From: Nannocystis pusilla | Lineage (GTDB): Bacteria; Myxococcota_A; Polyangia; Nannocystales; Nannocystaceae | Direction: 5' to 3' | DNA: 64,000 nucleotides | NCBI RefSeq assembly: GCF_020073745.1 | Contig: NZ_JAIRAU010000044.1 | Coordinates: 149,485-213,484 of the forward strand | Part shown: positions 63,660-64,000 of the stretch, piece by piece | Numbering within the stretch: the stretch's first letter is position 1 | Layout of the letters: each line of letters begins with the position of its first letter | The notes under the pieces: model-generated | What the model saw: only the letters and a program-made list of their open reading frames with translations | Databases searched by the model: none | Told to the model about the DNA's origin: nothing | Translations under genes and position numbers: made by a program

Positions 63660-64000
63660 ATGACGGTCGAACATCTCGACGTGCTGATCATCGGCGCTGG
63701 CCTGTCCGGCGTCGGCGCCGCCTACCACTTGCAGCACGGGTGCCCGGGCAAGCGCTTCGCGTTGCTCGAGGCGCGGGCCGACCTCGGCGGCACCTGGGAT
63801 CTGTTCCGTTACCCGGGGGTGCGCTCCGACTCGGACATGCACACGCTCGGGTACAGCTTTCGCCCGTGGACCGAGGCGCGGGCGATCGCCGACGGCCCGT
63901 CGATCTTGCGCTACCTGCGGGACACCGCGGCCGCGTACGGCATCGACCGCAAGATCCGCTTCCATCACCGCGTCGTCACGGCCCGCTATTCGTCGGCCGA
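63660..64000 (+). CDS. ethA: EthA-like Baeyer-Villiger flavin monooxygenase, 5' part
   Basis: The first 113 residues of a flavin-containing monooxygenase, cut by the window end. The FAD-binding GAGLSGVGAAYHL (residues 11-23) and the GGTWDLFRYPGVRSDSDMHTLGY block (about 42-65) match mycobacterial EthA almost residue for residue. EthA oxidises ketones to esters with NADPH and O2 and activates thioamide drugs. Together with the EthR-like repressor and paired operator this reconstitutes the mycobacterial layout with an added dehydrogenase. The start ATG at 63660 lies 14 bp past the operator. Confidence 0.92.
   Translation, partial: MTVEHLDVLIIGAGLSGVGAAYHLQHGCPGKRFALLEARADLGGTWDLFRYPGVRSDSDMHTLGYSFRPWTEARAIADGPSILRYLRDTAAAYGIDRKIRFHHRVVTARYSSA

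Overview
The window is about 70% GC with strong G/C bias at third codon positions. It is packed with secreted lipoproteins whose lipobox is followed by a low-complexity Ser/Thr/Gly/Asp linker, Cys-rich DUF4215-type repeats, MYXO-CTERM-like tails, a sigma-54 activator, a caspase-like protein and RsbR/STAS proteins. This combination points to a myxobacterium, most likely of the Nannocystaceae (Nannocystis-like). That is an inference from gene content, not from a marker gene. No rRNA, tRNA or CRISPR array was seen.

Layout. 0-3.2 kb: two secreted lipoproteins, one with an FG-GAP propeller. 3.2-5.5 kb: poorly coding, with one frameshifted gene. 5.5-13 kb: an accessory-looking block with a sigma-54 activator, a possible sigma-54 promoter, a protein of five near-identical 55-residue glycine-zipper repeats, an intact IS1380-family element inserted exactly at that gene's stop codon, a subtilisin-like protease and a 91-residue protein. 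13-15.5 kb: a large DUF4215/lamin-tail lipoprotein. 16-25 kb: GlcG-like protein, Tat-exported haloacid dehalogenase homologue, LysR regulator, Nudix hydrolase, di-haem peroxidase lipoprotein, emopamil-binding-protein-like membrane protein and TRIC channel. 25-36 kb: lipoproteins, a Sel1 protein, a beta-helix MYXO-CTERM protein and an alpha/beta hydrolase. 36-42.6 kb: RsbRD-type histidine kinase, zinc alcohol dehydrogenase, V4R-like protein, and an AraC regulator with an epimerase. 43-51 kb: ABC-F ATPase, PAS-STAS protein, caspase-like protein with an altered active site, HEAT-repeat protein, a DUF4215 lipoprotein and a broken TIGR02996 gene. 51-57.5 kb: short-chain dehydrogenase, CatB-type chloramphenicol acetyltransferase, PF10118 protein, V4R-STAS protein, and a CocE-like hydrolase with a PadR regulator behind a 28-bp perfect palindrome. 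57.8-61.4 kb: a calmodulin-like EF-hand/Erv-ALR sulfhydryl-oxidase fusion and a twice-frameshifted MYXO-CTERM gene. 62-64 kb: an EthR-like TetR regulator and a dehydrogenase, divergent from an EthA-like Baeyer-Villiger monooxygenase across paired palindromes.

Two observations stand out. One is a family of at least a dozen related hairpins built on ACATGTCY-loop-RGRCATGT, nearly all between genes and mostly just past stop codons. Two of them, preceding U-runs, look like intrinsic terminators. The other is the EF-hand/Erv fusion, a domain combination I do not recognise from any described protein. Three genes appear frameshifted; sequencing or assembly indels could explain these as well as real decay.
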